The position numbers and the translations under genes were made by a program. Source: Gymnopilus junonius (Eukaryota; Basidiomycota; Agaricomycetes; Agaricales; Galerinaceae). From it: a stretch of DNA of 64,000 nt. The stretch covers positions 21,351 to 85,350 of the forward strand of contig JADNYJ010000163.1 of NCBI GenBank assembly GCA_015501075.1. The letters run 5' to 3'. The notes beneath the pieces were generated by a model. The model had not been told where the DNA came from. It was given only the letters and a program-made list of their open reading frames with translations, and did no database searches. Below, piece by piece: positions 50,376 to 62,406 of this stretch. Within the stretch, counting starts at the first letter, position 1. Each line of letters opens with the position of its first letter.

Positions 50376-52342
50376 TTATAGGTGTTCCAAGTACTCCTCA
50401 AGGATCATCTTCAGTTTCTTGATCAGGCATTTTGATGCCTTCTCCTTGACCGGGGTGATGGTTTCAGTCTCCCATCTTGAGGTTTCTCTGTCAATCATCT
50501 GGACTGTAATAATAGCCTTCCTTTTGTATATGTTGTTCCAGGGTATATTTTTGGGTAGAGGGGCCAGTGGTTCATGAGCAAACTTCCATTCCCAGTACAT
50601 GATTTTCGTTTCTTCAGGGGTCGGTGGAGGTTTCGGGAATGTGAATAAGTCGATCATGAAGGTATCATCGACATGGAGTGGGGACGCAGTGTTCGAGTTC
50701 ATGACTGGTATGGTGGTAGAGAGTGAAGTTGCTTGTAAACTTCGAGTTTCTCCGATGCATTGGCGAGATTCGATCCGGGTTCCCATGATGCTTCGGTTAT
50801 AGGATAGCCGAGCCATTTGACGTAATATTGGTAGCATCCATTTCTGTACTTTCGATGGTTCAGAATGGTTTCGACTTCATATTCTGGTTCTCCATCAATC
50901 ATTTCAGGGGGTGGTTGAGTGAAGTTTCGGCCATGAACCTGTGTTTCCATATAGGGCATCAACAATGTTGCATGGAAGATGTCGTGAATTTTCCACATCT
51001 TTGGCAGTTGTAGCTGATATGTGAGAGGTCCTAGGACACATTTGATCTTGAACGGTCCTTCTCTCCTTGGTGCCAGCTTCTTGTTATACCGCGTTTTGAG
51101 GTTCCTGGAGTCAAGCCATACCTTCTGTCCTTCCTTGAATGGTACAGAGTTAGATTTTCATCAATCAGCCATTCTTGCTCTTGCCAGTTCGTGTGCTGCA
51201 AGGGCTTCCTTTCTGTCTGAGATGAGGTTTTTCAGTTTTTCCTCGACTGAGGGAAACTTCGTGTTTTCAAACGTGGTGGGAATTGTGACAGGATTAGTTC
51301 CAAACATGAGTTTGAATGGGGTCCTTTGCCTGTCAGCATGTCTTTGATCATTGTGGACAAATTCCAGGGTGCCAACATGTTGTTTCCAGGTGGTCGGGTT
51401 AGAGGAACAATAGATAGTGAGATACGCTTCTATTTCCTGATTGAATCATTCAGTGGTGCCATCTGACTAGGGGTGATACACCGTTGACAGTTTCGACTTA
51501 ATTCCAAGAAGTTTAAGCAGTTCTTGGAATGTTCTTGCCGCGAATTGGGGTCCTTATCGGAAATGATACTGTCCGGTAGGCCGAATCACTTGAATAAGTT
51601 GTCTTGAAGGAGTAGTGCCGCTCCTTCTTGCGAAAGAGTTTTCGAGCAAGGCATGATAATTACCCTTTAGTAAGTCCGTGATCAACCACAATCAATAAAG
51701 AATCAAATCCGTCGATGCTGGGGAGGTCTGTGATCATGTCCATGGAGCATTGTGCGAATGGTCTCATGGATTTGGCTCCTTCGATCAGGTGCAAGGAGGG
51801 ATTCGCTGGGTTTCGGTTGATCTTGAACTGTTGGCATTGTTGCATCCTTTAACGTAATTTTTGACAAACTTCACATTCTGGGCCACCAGTATAGTTGTTT
51901 ACCACGTTGTACATTTCCAGTTCTCCGGGGTGTCCTGCGGTGACCGAGTCATGGTACATCGCGATGATTTTTCTTCATAGTTCTTGATCATCAGGAATGT
52001 AATTCTTTTTCTTGTAAAAGATTAGTTCGCCGATGCCTTCCATTTGCATTGTCTCCCAGTCATCTAAGTCTTTTGCGAGACTTCGGGGTCCTTCTTGTGT
52101 TAGGAGTTTCAATGCTCGACTACATCCTTGTCCTGTTTCCTTGATTGGGTGATTTCCATTTGGAGATCGGCATCAATCAAATTTATAAATAGACTCTCTG
52201 GAAGGAGAATCTTGTCTTCATTGTCATGATCCTCATCAGGGATCATGTCCGGTCTTCGTGAGAGGGCATCTGATTGAACCATTTTACTTCCGGGGAGGTG
52301 GACCAGTTGTATATCATATTCCAAGAGGAATAGAGACCATCT
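50376..52342 (-). pseudogene. Gypsy element 1 pol, 3' half: RNase H end, integrase, chromodomain
   Basis: L-E-Y-D-I-Q-L-V-H-L-P-G-S-K-M and D-A-L-S-R-R (about 52300) end RNase H. The integrase follows: C-x2-C zinc residues (about 51880), Asp in S-M-D-M-I-T-D-L-P, Asp in I-I-S-D-K-D-P-Q-F, and S-D-G-T-T-E. In Y-H-P-stop-S-D-G-T-T-E-stop the two stops are TAG for Gln and TGA for Arg, i.e. C-to-T changes. The chromodomain Y-E-V-E-T-I-L-N-H-R ... Y-Y-V-K-W-L-G-Y ... A-S-W-E-P lies at about 50750-50900. It is followed by about 120 codons of unknown C-terminus. Several frame changes; inactive. Confidence 0.85.
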
Positions 52343-52349
52343 TGCTTGG
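52343..52349. repeat. Target-site duplication, left copy
   Basis: TGCTTGG, matched at 62400-62406 on the other side of the KDZ element. Confidence 0.85.
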
Positions 52350-52396
52350 AAAAATCCGTACCAATGTTCTTTAAATATTAGACCCTCACCAAGCTC
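52350..52396 (+). repeat. KDZ element left terminal inverted repeat
   Basis: The outer 26 bp align base for base, without gaps, to the complement of the right end (17 identities counted, mostly from position 7 inward). CCCTCACCAAG then matches after a 1-2 bp offset. Confidence 0.8.
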
Positions 52397-52645
52397 AAGG
52401 TATTTAAATACACAAAGTCTTTAAACAGGCTATTTATTTATCTTCAAAGCTCACAGCTACTGTGATAGCCCAATCCGGCGGCAAGCCCAACAGGTCTTTA
52501 AAGATGATTTAAAGACTTGATGGTCCCAGGTTCCGAGCTTCGAATGGACTTCTACTCTTTAAAGCATGCTGTTTAAAGAGTGATTTAAAGCGTGCTGTTT
52601 AAAGACTGATTTAAAGCGTGCTGTTTAAAGACTGATTTAAATACC
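52367..52645. repeat. KDZ element left subterminal TTTAAA array
   Basis: Twelve TTTAAA hexamers in 280 bp. From about 52566 they form three near-identical tandem units of 26 bp, each with two hexamers (GTTTAAAG and GATTTAAA). Candidate transposase-binding sites (inference). Confidence 0.85.
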
Positions 52646-52859
52646 TTGATCAACGAAAAAACAGGTAGACGGCATCTAACAGATATGATCGTTTGTTCAG
52701 TTTTGACCACAGCAACAATAAGATTACCTACTAATCACTATACTCGGAGTTCTCGACCATTGAGCCATCCTCTGGCTTGGCTTCATGTGGCACATAGCCG
52801 GGCTAAGGATATGTTCAGTCACCACTCGAGTAAACATCTAAGCATACGTACCTGTAGCT

Positions 52860-55800
52860 CAGGAATAGTGTACTCAGTTGAAGAATGGGTTTCGTCGAAG
52901 TGTTTGACGACATCAAGACCGTCCATCTTGAGAAGATGCTGGTATCCTGCACTAACAAGAAGATGTTGCGCATGAGCAGCTCTTTCCCTGAATCTGGCTG
53001 ATGTCTTCGTTGCGTAGGCAGCCTTACCCCCCTCATGCAGTCCAGCCAGCTCGTTCCATTTTGAAGAATACGCTTCGAAGGATCAGATACATCGAAGAAA
53101 CTCAACCTGTTTGATCTCCCACTCCTCCTGCCAACGCTCCACTTCGGCTTCTGCGTGATACCATTGCACACGGTCACCTAAGAATTGTAAATCAGATTTT
53201 GGGGCTGATGGGATTATCATCGAAAAAGTTAGACCTTACCTTCTTCAAGCCGTTCCCTCAGCTCGTCAGGGTTAATCGCGAAGATGGTCGAATTTGCCAC
53301 AGCCAGCCCTCTTAATCATCACTTGAGCGCTGATAGCGGAAGCAGGATAATTTACGTACCTTCTCGAGGTTTTGTCTTCCCACGGATGGTCTCCTCTCCG
53401 CCAGAGCAATCTGAATGCTTGCTATGATCTTCTGAGCTTCTTCTTCTGAGGTTTCTTCTTTCCCGCAATATGTTTACCTAGAATAATGAGATCAGAAACC
53501 CATTTCATAATGAAAAGAGTGAGAACAGATGTTTTTGAGGCTTGGTACCCTGTGTTCCAATTGTCGAAGCATTTACTGGTAGCCCTGAGGAGCTGTGAGC
53601 GTATGCGCTGGTTGGGTACCACCAGTAGGGCCTCGATTAGCCCACATCAAGCCGTCATGGTGATAAGTGTCCCCAACCTGATGCTTGATGTTTGTCCGTT
53701 TCATGTAAGTGTCCTGCTTTGTTAGAGGCCGCAGTAAAGGATCGTCTTCTGAGATCCCTCCAAGATCAATCAAGGCTTTCCATGTCGAGTTGTATTCATT
53801 GATATGAGCATCTCATAAGGTGATGATGTCTTGAATTTGGGTTGAAGTGCGGGTCTGAAGGGTTTGTCCATATGCCTGGCATTTTTCGTTACCCTGATTA
53901 GTGAGAGTTTTGATGATCATGCGTAAGGCACGAAGGAGATCAAATGCCTGACCCTCCAGAAGCTGACATTCGCACTCGCAGAGCATCAGAGGGACAAGAC
54001 TCAATCGGTCAGATTCCAGAAGATCGGAAGGCAAAAATAGATGCTCCTCCTCAGGCTTCGTGGCAAAGCGGCTGGACTTGCTTTGGTCTGCCACGAGGTC
54101 TCCCACTCGAGGCAGGACATGCTTCTGAGTAGCACGCCACTTACTGATGCGAGACCTGAGATGCAGGCAGGCATTTTCAATATCCATCTTCAGAGAATCG
54201 GAGTTCTCTTTCTTGTAGAAGAGAACTTTGGCTTTGACATCAAGCCTATCAATAGCGATTAGTTTGATTAACATGAGTAATGAACAAGACAAACAACTTA
54301 CTGGGCTAACCGAATGAGAAGTCCCTCATGGATGAAGTGAACTTCAGACTTTGAAAGTAACGCTAACTTTTCGTTAACAACTGGGGGGGCAAGTCTAAAC
54401 TAAGATTGTCTAAGAGCATTTGGTAGATCTGAGATTGAGACGGGACTTCAAGGCAGATAAGTAAAGAGAAGGGGCAATGCATATTGTAGAGTACCTTTCT
54501 GTTGGTTGTACCGATAGATGCTACGAACTCCGTCCTTATCACCATGCCGCCATGAGCGATCTGCAAGGTTCCACTCAGGCACCAAGGTCGAGTATTGAGT
54601 AGAAAGACTTTTGAATATATTAAACTTGATATCAAAAGTTCCTTCACATGAATGAGATCATTGTACAGCGCATTAGCTACAGAAAGTCGTTAGCAGGGTT
54701 TTAAGAATTAGGAGCTGTGACGTACGTAGATTAACACTTTTCTTATAATTCCAGTCGCCAAAATGGTCAATTAGTGTATCGTGGCAATGTCCGGCATTCA
54801 TTTGGCGAGTCTGACCACCAAGCTGATTACCGGTAGGCCAGAAATGCTCAGCTGTTTCACCATGAAAGTGCCCTGCATTTGGTGTGTATGCTGACGAAAA
54901 GCAATACATGCAGTCATCCTTGTGATTCTGAACGTGAACAAGGGGAATTAACCAGCGTGCCGCCCAGATAACATCTGACACATCCGATAGTTGAGCTGTT
55001 TTCAAGAAGCGTTCGAGGATATGGACGGAGTAGGCACACGAGACATCATAGGAAATGAGAATATCCAGTATTGCTTTGATTGTCCGCTCGTTCCACTCAA
55101 AAGACTCAACACAAAGGATTTGACGGAGAGCATGAGCAAGCGCGGCGTCAGTGTTCGCAAAACTAGGCAGCTGAATGAGACATTTTATATGGTGTGTAAC
55201 CAAGTGGAAAATAACACACCGTTCAGATACCTGCAGATCAACACTTGATTTGATGAACACGTGGCTGCATTGGCAATTCACCTTGCCCGTTACCGCCATG
55301 TTTTTGAATTTCTTCGTCGCGTTCTGCTTTCGAAGAACCTCAAGATGTCCACAGTTGTATTTCTGATCACATAACTATCATCAGTCTTCAACAAACTACA
55401 TGAAATGAAATAACTGACATCGCTCTTACTTGCGAGAACTACTTTCTTTACATAGTCTTGATAGGAACCATCTTCAGGAAAATAGGCTCGTCCCCGGAAA
55501 AGTGAGGCATCGTGGGGATCAGTGTTCTTAATGTAGCGATTGAGATGGAAGTTGCCATCAAGGGTCAATTGGAGCTGTATCAAGTGGCTCCAACCTGTGT
55601 CAGTACCGAAAATCGTTACTTACAGCTGCATATGACATACCGAAAACGAGGTGGAGTATGCTCCCAGTTGGGTAACATGTTAAAACGAGGCTCTGGACAA
55701 ACCGGACAATAAACAATGAGATTCCCCGGCGGACAATGTGGTAAGACTGCATCAATTCCATGAGCCTGGCCAAGGCACTTGGTCATGGCCAAGATCGTCC

Positions 55801-56815
55801 AGATCTGGGTAACAACTCGAAACTGGGGGTAGAGATCCTAGTAGCAGTTAGAGACATAAAGGCTGGCATGAATAAATGTTCTTACTGATATTTCATTCGT
55901 AAAAGTATTATCCGTTAGACGTTGAAGAGCACCCATATAATCATACTTGGTGGCTTTGGATTCCAGGTGATGGAGGTGAAAATTATGAAGAAGCTGGAAT
56001 GTGAAAGCTGTTTCTGGTCGATCAAGAGTGGCTGGAAACAGGCGGTGATGGAGAAGCTGAGCCACACGATCTCCAGCACCAGGACAGTGGCAGAAGCGAA
56101 TCTTGGTATTATGAATACCATTGACGTGAACAACAATAAAAAAGAGGTCGCTGTCACTGTCGGGCATGGGACAAGTCTCGCTGCTATGTCCAAGGTGAAG
56201 TGCATAGCCACCAGGTCGTAGCTTGGAAATGTCTTTTCGGACAAAAAACCCTTGATGTTCATCCCAAACTTCGGCCCAATGCATGCAGTTGTGTCGATGA
56301 GCCGATATAAAGCACTCTGAGCAGGATAGTGGATGATCACAGTCGTAACAGCGCGTAGTTCGCCTGGCGCCAAGGTGGGTGCAGAAAGGGCAGGCCTGTC
56401 CAATGGCAGGGTCCGATTCTTGGCTGAGAATAATATCCAAAAATCGTGGCATCTCTCGCTCAAAGCCCTCAAGAACCTCCGCACGCTAGAAAAATTGTCG
56501 ATCAGAGTGATTCAAGGATGAACACTGAGGTACCAACCCTTGTTCTCGCATCAGAAGGTGCTTCATCCTCTGAATCTGAACTTGGGATCGGGATCGCAGT
56601 GTCGAACTTGATGGGTGGTGCTGGTTGGGGTAGTGGTGTCTTCTTTGTGATGATGGAGGATCCTATGTAAGACGTGAGTACAACATACCAGAATTCTCAA
56701 AAGTACAATACCTGTGATACTGCATTCCTGCACATACCGAGTGTCAGAATAGTGGTGGATACTGTCTCCTAACTCCTCTTTAGTTGCTGCAAGTTCAGCT
56801 CTGAGTCTTCTAATC
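52860..56815 (-). CDS. KDZ (Kyakuja-Dileera-Zisupton) transposase, CxC2-type
   Basis: Multi-exon, read right to left. The CxC2 zinc module (C-P-F-C, C-Y-D-C-D, C-S-E-C-F, H-W-A-E-V-W, L-G-H-S-S-E-T-C-P, F-C-H-C; 56395-56050) is followed by F-P-A-T ... T-A-F-T-F and Y-D-Y-M-G-A-L-Q-R-L-T-D-N. The RNase-H-fold catalytic set is complete: Asp in T-L-D-G-N-F-H-L (55557), Asp in S-Y-D-V-S-C-A-Y-S (55045), Glu in H-F-H-G-E-T-A-E (54856), followed by N-Q-L-G-G-Q-T-R-Q-M-N. The C-terminal helical part (E-G-Q-A-F-D-L-L-R-A-L-R; H-H-D-G-L-M-W-A-N-R-G) extends to about 52860. Several frame changes and a TGA at about 53083 suggest decay, but all three acidic residues survive. Exon limits are not resolved. 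Confidence 0.85.
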
Positions 56816-58167
56816 ATGAAGTAGTGTCGACGAGGGAGGCGATGAAGGTAAGAAGGAAGGAGAAAATGCTAGTGACCGCAAAGAGGCCTCGAAACAATGA
56901 ACATAATTAGAATGAAGAAACGGGCCTTGCATGGCCCACACACCCTATTTGGGAGATTGCAATGCAGTCGACTGTGCCACAGGTAGAACAATAGACCCAG
57001 AATCCAAACAATGGATGGAAGAAGCTAACCGACAGCTACTAGCTCCGAGAACACGTAGGAAAAGCCATGAAAGCCTCGCGGCAGCCCACCCAATGTCGAG
57101 TGACATGAGCGTACATGTCGCGAGGGTATGCAAAAGGCTAAGGAGATGATAGAATGTACAGAGGTAGCGCCGTGAGGTCTGAAGAGTGAATTCTGTCCCC
57201 TGGCAGGTCGCAGGTGATGGAGGTGGCTGTCGCTACTTCGCAAGTGAGGGAGGCGGCAGTGGTTGCTGCTCGATGGTGGCTGGTCTTGCTTGACGGTTCC
57301 TGACAGAGCTTGTTGTCTGAAGCACATGCTGAGGGCTCTGATAGAGCCGAGTCAGACTTGTTTTTAGACAGATAAGATAACAATAAATGATCATCACAAA
57401 AGCATTAGCATTCACGATGGCCATTTTGGACATACCGTGCATCCTCATCTCCTGGCTCAACCATGCCTCTGCCCAGCCCTGAAGACCAGGTAAACGTCTT
57501 TGAGTTGTTGGTAAGCCCATGTGTTGATCTGAGTGGGTGGTGCTGGACGGTGTTGGCAGTGGGCGAAGGCAACAGAAAGGTGGTTAAAGAACGGCATTAG
57601 CCATGCATGAAAGTACAAAGAAAAGAGATAAACTTACATTCTATGATGTGTGTGTACTTATAGAAGTGTTCAGTGAGCTTCCGGATGTGAGCAGGAGTGG
57701 GGATCGTGGTGGAGTCGTCGACGATGCTGATGAAGACAAGATCAACAACATTGAACGCCTGCCTTCCTCATTTGGATCGCATTTTGATGCCATCAATGGA
57801 CAGGCTTGCAAATCAGTTTCCCCATAACTCAGCTTAGATTTACTCAATAACGATACTTACAATTTTTTTGGGTCATAAAAGCAATTGGAATACATTGTTT
57901 TTAATTTCAGGGTATGTTAGTCGAGATGAAAGTAGTAGAATAATTGCTGCAAAAGTCGGGCTTGAGCAGTCACATGATCGTGTAATTCGCTTGAAATTTG
58001 AGTCCAATTCCAACTCGGAGTCGAACTACACATTGAAAGCACTTAATGTGATAGATCATCAAGTAGGTATGTCTCAAGATCACGTCTCCATCTATATATT
58101 TACTTGGATTTTCCTAGTGGTATGTCCTATTACAAGTATTACAAATATAATTGCTATGTTCTACTCT
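56816..58167. other. KDZ element interior, no confident gene
   Basis: Short open frames on both strands; a Ser/His-rich minus frame at 57025-57327 might be an upstream exon of the transposase gene, but no junction could be settled. Nothing else recognised. Confidence 0.35.
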
Positions 58168-59252
58168 TTAAAAAGCACGGCGTTTACCCTTCTTATCATT
58201 CTGGAAGGTCGGCACATTAGGGAACGCCCAAGTCAGTGTGTCATCAAAGTTAACCAGGTTGGTTACGCCTTCGAAATGGGCCAACAAAACTCGACTGCGA
58301 GGGTCGACCAAATGAGGGGTGTCCCATCTTGCAGCCTTCCACTCACTGTAACCGAAATGAAATATCTCGATTGGAGCAGATTGTTCGATATTGAGTGCGC
58401 CGAGCTCCACCTTGAAGTCAGTGAGGCGAACCCGAGAATCAAAACGGGGAAAAATTGTGGTACTGATTGGATCAATGTTGTTCTAGATGAGATTTTACAT
58501 GAGCAACACCTCAAAATCGGGCTTGAAAAGAGGTGCTTGCCTTTGTCCAAAACGTGAGTAAAACCCCCAACTCTTTGTTCAGTTTGGCTTCGTCAGAGAT
58601 TGGTGCTGCTGGAGCATTGCTAGTAGATGCGGATGCAGGAGCTTGAGGCTTTGGCTGAGCATGACGTCTGGGCAACCGAGCTGGTCGAGTCGGGCTGGAT
58701 GGCGGTGTTGAAGCAGATAAATCCGTCAATGCCTGGAGAGCTTGACGTCTAGTTGGGGTCAAGCCAGTGTGTTTGATACCGTTGATCTCATGTCGGATAG
58801 CAAACCAGTCTTGAAGTTCAGCATTGTCCTGTATCAAACTGCTTTCCAACCTATTCGTGAGCCATCGGATACGATTGTTTGAAGGGCATGAATGACACTG
58901 ATATAATTCATTTCAGAGTCGGGTAGTTTCTTGTAGAGAGTAATCGGACATACCATGCTTCCCCAACGTCCAGCGTTCAGAGGATCACCGTTTCCAACAC
59001 AGAGGAAGATCCTGATAGCATGACCACATTTTGAGGGTTGATTCTGTGGGCGAGGAGCTGCAAGTTGTTCCAAAGCGTCGAAAATGTGCTTGTTGTTGCG
59101 AGTTGCAGCAGTGGTGCGAGGAAGATTGCGGACGTGCTGATCTTCGTCGCATTTGGGACCAATGAACCAGTCATTTGGAGAAGGTGATGAGGAGCGAGTG
59201 ATCGGATAGGGTGAAGCACAAATGTAAGTATGCTGACGAGTGTGGAGAGCCA
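58168..59252 (-). pseudogene. KDZ element accessory gene A, unknown function
   Basis: ATG at 59252 (M-A-L-H-T-R-Q-H-T-Y-I). About 140 codons with W-F-I-G-P-K-C-D, H-I-F-D-A-L-E-Q-L and G-R-W-G-S-M-V-C-P-I-T-L-Y run to 58834. A one-base overlap leads into the next frame (E-S-S-L-I-Q-D-N-A-E-L-Q-D-W-F, then Pro/Ala-rich; to 58511). Finally I-F-H-F-G-Y-S-E-W-K-A-A-R-W-D-T-P and F-D-D-T-L-T-W-A-F lie at 58410-58168. I recognise no domain. It diverges from accessory gene B, with about 470 bp between starts. An antisense open frame over 57868-58557 is taken as a shadow. Confidence 0.5.
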
Positions 59253-59722
59253 TGGTCTGAAGGTGTTGATAAACAGGTCTGATAATTTCACCCCTTTTAT
59301 AGCTCAATTCTATCTCCCAGATACACATGGTCGAAGTGGCATCCTCAATGCGCATGCTGCCCGTTCACTTTGATGAGAAAAATCAGGGCCTGCATTGATG
59401 AGGTGAGTCCTCAGCATCGCCATGTACTTGTGTGGTACGCATTGTTGATTACATGCCATATTTAGAACATCGAGCAACTTGACCTCTCTGGCCATAGGTC
59501 TGCTAGTAAAAATGGTAAATGCTTTTGCCATTATCTTCATTGTCTCCATTAAATTCACAGATCAAAGGGCCGCATGCGCTGGCCTTTTCTTCGTTGGCCC
59601 CAAGCTCGTTGTGGCCGTGGCATACAATGAAAAGATTCAAGAGCCATTCCGTCTTGGTTTCATAAGAAACATCCTCAAGTCAAAGCTTTCACTCTTTCTC
59701 CCTCTCTGTCTTGTCAGTCACC

Positions 59723-61870
59723 ATGGCCAAGAGCTCAGCTCCTTCGCAGAATCGACGCGGCGCTAAGGCAACCTCTTTTGTTTTCAACGAGCAGCAGATC
59801 AAGTACTTGGATGGACTTCGACCTGACTTTGATGCGTTTGTTCAGCGTGTCAATCCAAAGCTCAAGGCCAATCATGGTGAAATCAGAGAGTGGAAGAGAA
59901 AGACCAGTGAGGCTACAATGGCGCGCCCAGAGTTTGCGAGTCTTCCTAATTCGGAGAAGCCTCTCAAGGCTTGGGAAGAGGTCAGTGGCATATTTGATGC
60001 ATCATCTAGATTATGCGTGGGCAGTACATCTGGCTAACTGGTTTTATTTCTCAGAAAATTCGTGAACGATTCACCAACTATTACAACAACACACTCCTAT
60101 CTCGGCTCGGAAAACAATCCACCAAGTCTAATACACGCCCCACCATTAATGAATGTGCCACATCGACTTCATCTTCTCTACCCCTCGACAATATTCTCTG
60201 TCGTGCTATTGGGATCTTCACGAGTGAGGCTCCAGCCCGGGAGCTCTTTGCATTTGAAAATGCCGATGAACTCAAAGCCAAGATGGAGGATGTCAAGACT
60301 CGGCATCCTGACTTGGTTGGCGGTGCGCTCTGCAACAAAGCTTTGGCAAAGCTATGGAAGAAGGCTGACCAGAACGCCTGGGAGGAGAAGGCAACAACTT
60401 TAGCTGGTGACATCAATGCGTATATGATTCTTTTCTTTTCAATGTTCACTGCTAACATGCGACTTTCTCTGAAGAAACCAATTGGAGTTCCCGAAGCTCT
60501 TGGCTCATGCCATTCAAAATCTTTTACAGAGGGGTCGCTTGGGTTCTATTGTCACCACTCTCAACTATGCCTTTCGAGATATGAATGGTGGGGTCCTATA
60601 TGGAGCGTAAGTCCATTTGAAAATCATTCAGAGTGACCTAACTGATAGAACTGCCATTTTGAAGTCTATACAATGGCTACAATGCCCAAGAAGATCAACG
60701 TATCGATTGGAAGTTTGACGACCATGATACTAGAATATCTTCATGGCAATCAGTCGCCAAATTGCATCTTCCTCGTACGTTTCTCTTTGCCTTCGATAAG
60801 TTGGAATCTCATTACTCTTTAGTCCCACCTACTGAACGACGTCGATCCGAGATACCCATCAACACTAACGGATTTCCAATCTTTCTGCCCTTCAATCTCA
60901 TGTCTGCCACTGGACAGCAAGTAGTCGAAATCATGCAAGATTATCTTGTTGCGTGTTGGGGTAAGGTTCGAGTCTATTCTGTGTTGGATAGAGATCTTAA
61001 TTCCTGGGTACAGGTCGCTCCAAAAATTCCACACACGATATCGAGTGGTCGAAGATTGCTGAATCGCCAGAGAAATTCATTGACATCATTGTTTTCAAGC
61101 TTCCGGTTTCTTTGAAAGACCCTGCCACGTACTCCGATCCCGCTGACGTTTATACTCTCGCAAAATACTTTGCTGAGACGTCAACGTGGTCTGTCCCTTT
61201 CCATTTTGTTGACCATGGCTCCCATTCATCACCCCATCCGGCTGCGGCATCTTCCATGTCAGCACTTGAAATGACCGTCTCCAATGTAGCTGCCCCCACT
61301 ATGGATGTCGATGCGTCAAGGTCTGAAAAGACACAGTCAGCTTCAGCAATGCAGCTCGGCAATACATCGGATATGCCCCAATCGCCTGGTTTACAGCCAA
61401 AGACGACCTTTACTGCAGAACGTGCTAACCAACCTCCAACTCCACCTGACCAACTATCTATTGAAGAGCCCTGTACCAGTCCACCGAGCCGTTCAGTCGA
61501 GAATCCGACCATTTCCACAGATTTAAATCCACCTACCTCCACTACACCAACTATGATCACACAACCCTCTCCTGCAGATATCGCAAACCCACAACCCAAG
61601 CGAGGCGCTAAAAGGAAGAAACAGGCACATGACATCGCATCAGCCATCCTCTCGAAGAAGCACCAGAAAGACTGTAGCTCCGGAGGTCCAGACCTCTACG
61701 TCTTCTAAGGCTAATATGGCATCTGCCCCGCCTAAGAAGAAGAGAAAGTGAGTCCTATTCTCTGTTCCGGGTAATAACACTGCTCTCACCTATTCTATAC
61801 AGATCCACCGGTAAATGGTTTCACACAGACGGCACAACTTTTGGACCCAGATGGCCGTCCATGTGATGAA
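59723..61870 (+). CDS. KDZ element accessory gene B, unknown function, possible HMG-like segment
   Basis: Exons: 59723-59980, 60055-60419, 60475-60606, 60665-60774, 60823-60960, 61014 onward; the first five junctions keep frame. The N-terminus (F-V-F-N-E-Q-Q-I-K-Y-L-D) is basic and helical. Residues about 135-185 (L-K-A-K-M-E-D-V ... K-A-L-A-K-L-W-K-K-A-D-Q-N-A-W-E-E-K-A) weakly resemble an HMG-box helix pair (inference). A conserved-looking core follows (F-P-I-F-L-P-F-N-L; D-Y-L-V-A-C-W-G), then a Pro/Ser/Thr-rich tail with nuclear-localisation-like K-R-G-A-K-R-K-K and P-K-K-K-R-K. The first frame stops at 61708; one base shift near 61650 continues it through a further intron to K-W-F-H-T-D-G-T-T-F-G. 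Best preserved gene of the element. Confidence 0.6.
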
Positions 61871-61976
61871 TTGGGCAATCTCTTGCCACCCACTGACAAT
61901 TGAAGTCCTTGATGTCGAGCTGAGTTTTTTGTCCTTATTGATCTATCTTTTTGTGAGTTCATGCATCAAAAACCAT

Positions 61977-62380
61977 CTTTAAATCGACATCTTTAAATTC
62001 AAGTCTTTAAAACCAGCCTCTTTAACCCAAGTCTTTAAATCAACGTCTTTAAAACTGACATCTCTAAATAGCATCTTTAAATCTTGGTCTTTAAATTCCC
62101 TTCTGGATCCCCATGTCATCAAATTTTCCTCTGTCCGCTCACTCAAATACCACTCCTACCTTCATGTCATCTCGTCACCACTTGATGTTCACGATCAGCA
62201 GCACCTTGCTAGATTTCAATCGTAGCGTTCTATAATAACATGATGTCTCTTTAAATACATTCTACAATTAAATTACTTCCTTTCCTGCCCGGGTTTTGGA
62301 CAATTTGGAAATTTAAATACCAATTTAAATACTACTTGCTTTTAAATACTTTGACCTTGGTGAGGGCCGATTCTTTAAAG
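61977..62380. repeat. KDZ element right subterminal TTTAAA array
   Basis: Twelve TTTAAA hexamers in 400 bp, seven of them as [AG]TCTTTAAA spaced 10-30 bp between 61977 and 62095, then five more to the end. Mirrors the left array. Confidence 0.85.
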
Positions 62381-62399
62381 AATGTTGGTATGGTTACAG
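62354..62399 (-). repeat. KDZ element right terminal inverted repeat
   Basis: Complement of the left terminal repeat; ends GGTTACAG at 62399. Confidence 0.8.
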
Positions 62400-62406
62400 T
62401 GCTTGG
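62400..62406. repeat. Target-site duplication, right copy
   Basis: TGCTTGG, identical to 52343-52349. Confidence 0.85.

Larger units (their letters stand above)
52350..62399. mobile_element. 10,050-bp KDZ-type DNA transposon nested in gypsy element 1
   Basis: Flanked by the 7-bp duplication TGCTTGG. The ends form an imperfect inverted repeat: TACCAA..TTCTTTAAA near each end is shared, then CCCTCACCAAG at 52383-52393 with its complement at 62358-62368. Subterminal arrays of TTTAAA motifs lie inside both ends. It encodes a KDZ transposase (minus), an unknown gene (minus, 58168-59252) and an unknown gene (plus, 59723-61860). Deleting it plus one duplication restores the gypsy RNase H frame, an internal proof of the boundaries. 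Confidence 0.9.

Noticed and set aside
57868..58557. Long plus-strand open frame inside the KDZ element
   Set aside because: It has no recognisable motif and overlaps the minus-strand exon with W-K-A-A-R-W-D-T-P and consistent gene order; treated as a shadow.
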